From Syntrophomonadaceae bacterium (GTDB taxonomy: Bacteria > Bacillota > Syntrophomonadia > Syntrophomonadales > Syntrophomonadaceae), in assembly GCA_030526885.1 (NCBI GenBank), contig JAUNBV010000117.1, positions 1 to 5,758 of the forward strand: a stretch of DNA of 5,758 nucleotides, read 5' to 3'. Made by a program: the position numbers and the translations under genes. The notes beneath the pieces are model-generated. The model saw nothing but the letters and a program-made list of their open reading frames with translations. It was not told where the DNA came from and ran no database searches. Below are positions 4,330 to 5,758 of this stretch, piece after piece (the first letter of the stretch is position 1; every line of letters begins with the position of its first letter).

Positions 4330-5568
4330 TTAGCCGCTCCCCCGCCTAAGCAAAATGGAACCCGCCGGTATGGCGCCGGCACAGGAGCAGAAAACGCGCT
4401 GGCGGGGATGGCGGGCGCGATCCATGGTATTGCCGTCTATGTCCCACAGCTCGGCAATGGGAAACGGTACGGCCCCGATGTCCGGCATCAGCATTTCCAG
4501 GTTCTTTTCGCGGGGGCCGAAGTTGGAGCGCTGCTCCAGTTCCAGTACGCCCTTTTTATCATCCCAGCCCACGGCCATGGCACAGAATTCGTTGCGGGGC
4601 CAGTCATCGGCTTTTACGCTATCCTGCATGCCCCGGTTTTCTCCGGCGATAAAACCGGCGGTAAAGGGGCGCGGGCTCACCGCGGCCAGCTCGGCCAACT
4701 GCCAGGCGGTGGCCAGCGGGTCGCAACTGCATCCCCGCAGGATATGGTCTATCGCCTGCCGGTAGATCATAGCGGTGGTGGCGACATAGAGCGGGCTTTT
4801 CATCCGCCCTTCGATTTTAAAGGAGTCAATGCCGAGTTCCATCAGTTGGGGCAGGTATTCGAGCAGGCACAGGTCACGGGAGTTCAGGATATAGCTGCCA
4901 CGCCGGTCTTCTTCAATGGGAAAATATTGCCCCGGCCGCTGTTCCTCCCGCAGGGCATAGCGGTAACGGCAGGGATGGGCGCACTCGCCCCGATTGGCGC
5001 TGCGACCGGTCATATAGGCCGACAGCATACAGCGCCCGGAATAAGCCATGCACATAGCGCCGTGGACGAATACCTCCAGCTCCAGGCTCAACCGCTGCCT
5101 CATCTGGGCCAGTTCCTCCAGATTAAGCTCCCGCGCCAAAACGATGCGGCTGACTCCCATGTCCTGATAGAAAGCCGCGCCTTCATAATTGCACACATTG
5201 GCCTGAGTGCTCAGGGTGATGGGCATATCGGGCGCAAAACGGCGCGCCAGGCGGATTACGCCGGGATCGGAAACGATGATTCCGTCCATCCCCATCGCCG
5301 CCAGCGCCTCCAGATAGGCCGGCAATGCTTCCAAATCGCGGTTATGGGCAAATATGTTCACGGCGGCATAGAGTTTTATGCCCCGGCCATGGGCATATTC
5401 GAGCCCGGCCTGCATTTCCTCCGGGGTAAAATTACCCGCCGCCGCGCGCAGGCTGAAATCATGGCCTCCCAGATAAACGGCGTCGGCCCCGAAGCGTATG
5501 GCGGTCTTCAGCTTTTCCATATCCCCCGCGGGCAGCAAAAGCTCAGGCTTTTTCAATACTGCATCCAT
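4330..5568 (-). CDS. U32-family protein, probable tRNA U34 hydroxylation factor (TrhP-like)
   Basis: The 412-residue product belongs to peptidase family U32. Despite the name, several characterised bacterial members are Fe-S proteins that hydroxylate RNA or quinones; E. coli TrhP (YegQ) and B. subtilis YrrN/YrrO help make 5-hydroxyuridine at tRNA position 34. The N-terminal barrel starts with PELLLPAGDMEKLKTAI and GADAVYLGG. The signature EVFVHGAMCMAYSGRC contains Cys173 and Cys180. Cys196 and Cys200 (GECAHPC) and Cys234 (NSRDLCLLEY) follow with spacing like the cluster ligands of UbiU-type proteins. FKIEGRMKSP is also conserved. Residues from about 330 form the small C-terminal barrel domain. 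The length fits the longer YrrO-like form. ATG 5568 has AAGGA 7 nt upstream and lies 15 nt after the mltG stop. Protease activity cannot be excluded from sequence, but the RNA role is more likely. Confidence 0.92.
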   Translation of the reverse strand: MDAVLKKPELLLPAGDMEKLKTAIRFGADAVYLGGHDFSLRAAAGNFTPEEMQAGLEYAHGRGIKLYAAVNIFAHNRDLEALPAYLEALAAMGMDGIIVSDPGVIRLARRFAPDMPITLSTQANVCNYEGAAFYQDMGVSRIVLARELNLEELAQMRQRLSLELEVFVHGAMCMAYSGRCMLSAYMTGRSANRGECAHPCRYRYALREEQRPGQYFPIEEDRRGSYILNSRDLCLLEYLPQLMELGIDSFKIEGRMKSPLYVATTAMIYRQAIDHILRGCSCDPLATAWQLAELAAVSPRPFTAGFIAGENRGMQDSVKADDWPRNEFCAMAVGWDDKKGVLELEQRSNFGPREKNLEMLMPDIGAVPFPIAELWDIDGNTMDRARHPRQRVFCSCAGAIPAGSILLRRGSG

Positions 5569-5583
5569 GTGTTCATCCTTTTA

Positions 5584-5758
5584 TTAATAGGTGTTTATGG
5601 CCTGAACGTGCTCATCAAAGGTGGTGCTGAATTCATGGGTACCGTCCCCTTTGGACACATAAAAGAAGTAATCGTGCTCCTCCGGGTCCAAAGCCGCCCG
5701 CAGAGCCAACAAGCCAGGGGAAGCGATGGGGCCGGGGGGCAACCCGGGGTACAGATAT
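5584..5758 (-). CDS. mltG: Endolytic transglycosylase MltG, C-terminal end (partial)
   Basis: The last 57 codons of a minus-strand gene are present; the 5' part lies beyond the right edge. YLYPGLPPGPIASPGLLAL and the following ALDPEEHDYFFYVSKGDGTH and FSTTFDEHVQAINTY are the conserved C-terminus of MltG (YceG family). MltG is a membrane-anchored lytic transglycosylase that cuts nascent peptidoglycan strands and sets glycan length. The catalytic glutamate and the membrane anchor are outside the window. The gene ends with tandem TAA-TAA codons. The U32 gene begins 15 nt later, so the two are likely cotranscribed. In B. subtilis the mltG homologue yrrL lies in the same cluster as the U32 genes yrrN and yrrO, which supports both assignments. 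Confidence 0.93.
   Translation of the reverse strand, partial: YLYPGLPPGPIASPGLLALRAALDPEEHDYFFYVSKGDGTHEFSTTFDEHVQAINTY

Noticed and set aside
1..5758. CRISPR array, insertion sequence or phage genes
   Set aside because: No regularly spaced repeats, transposase or phage structural motifs are seen; repeats present are single short hairpins or palindromes.

Overview
The window looks like chromosomal DNA of a Gram-positive anaerobe of the Clostridia (Bacillota). The evidence is the strong AGGAGG-type ribosome binding sites, the near-consensus sigma-A promoters, a KamA-family radical SAM enzyme, and a host gene order of mltG, a U32-family gene and a small DUF4911-like gene. A Syntrophomonas-like host is only a guess. 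No 16S or other phylogenetic marker is present.

Left part (1 to about 2030, plus strand): a mobilisation module from an integrative or plasmid-like element. An AT-rich leader with a plausible promoter precedes a cysteine-rich VLP-family protein. Next come a short gap that may hold oriT, a MobV/Pre-type relaxase, and a 62-residue protein of unknown function. A textbook Rho-independent terminator closes the module. None of the three genes has an ATG at the codon best placed for its ribosome binding site: two have ATC and one has TTG.

Junction (about 2030 to 2310): a basic C-terminal-like coding remnant, a 15-bp perfect hairpin and an intact minus-strand tRNA-Leu(UAG) with encoded CCA and a consensus promoter. 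The 3' end of the tRNA faces the element, the usual orientation for a tRNA-associated insertion. No integrase or repeated att core is visible.

Right part (2323 to 5758, all minus strand): two host transcription units. The first is a MarR-family regulator followed by a KamA-family radical SAM enzyme, driven by a consensus promoter that overlaps a 16-bp palindrome and is probably autoregulated. The enzyme keeps the radical SAM cysteines and the likely PLP lysine but lacks the aspartates that bind the lysine side chain in lysine 2,3-aminomutase, so its substrate is open. The second unit is the end of mltG (cell-wall glycan cleavage), a U32-family protein (probable tRNA U34 hydroxylation factor) and a DUF4911-like small protein. 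These are tightly packed and end at a terminator. No clearly new system is visible. The best leads are the non-ATG starts in the mobilisation module, the altered KamA active site, and a hairpin that overlaps the 5' end of the tRNA.
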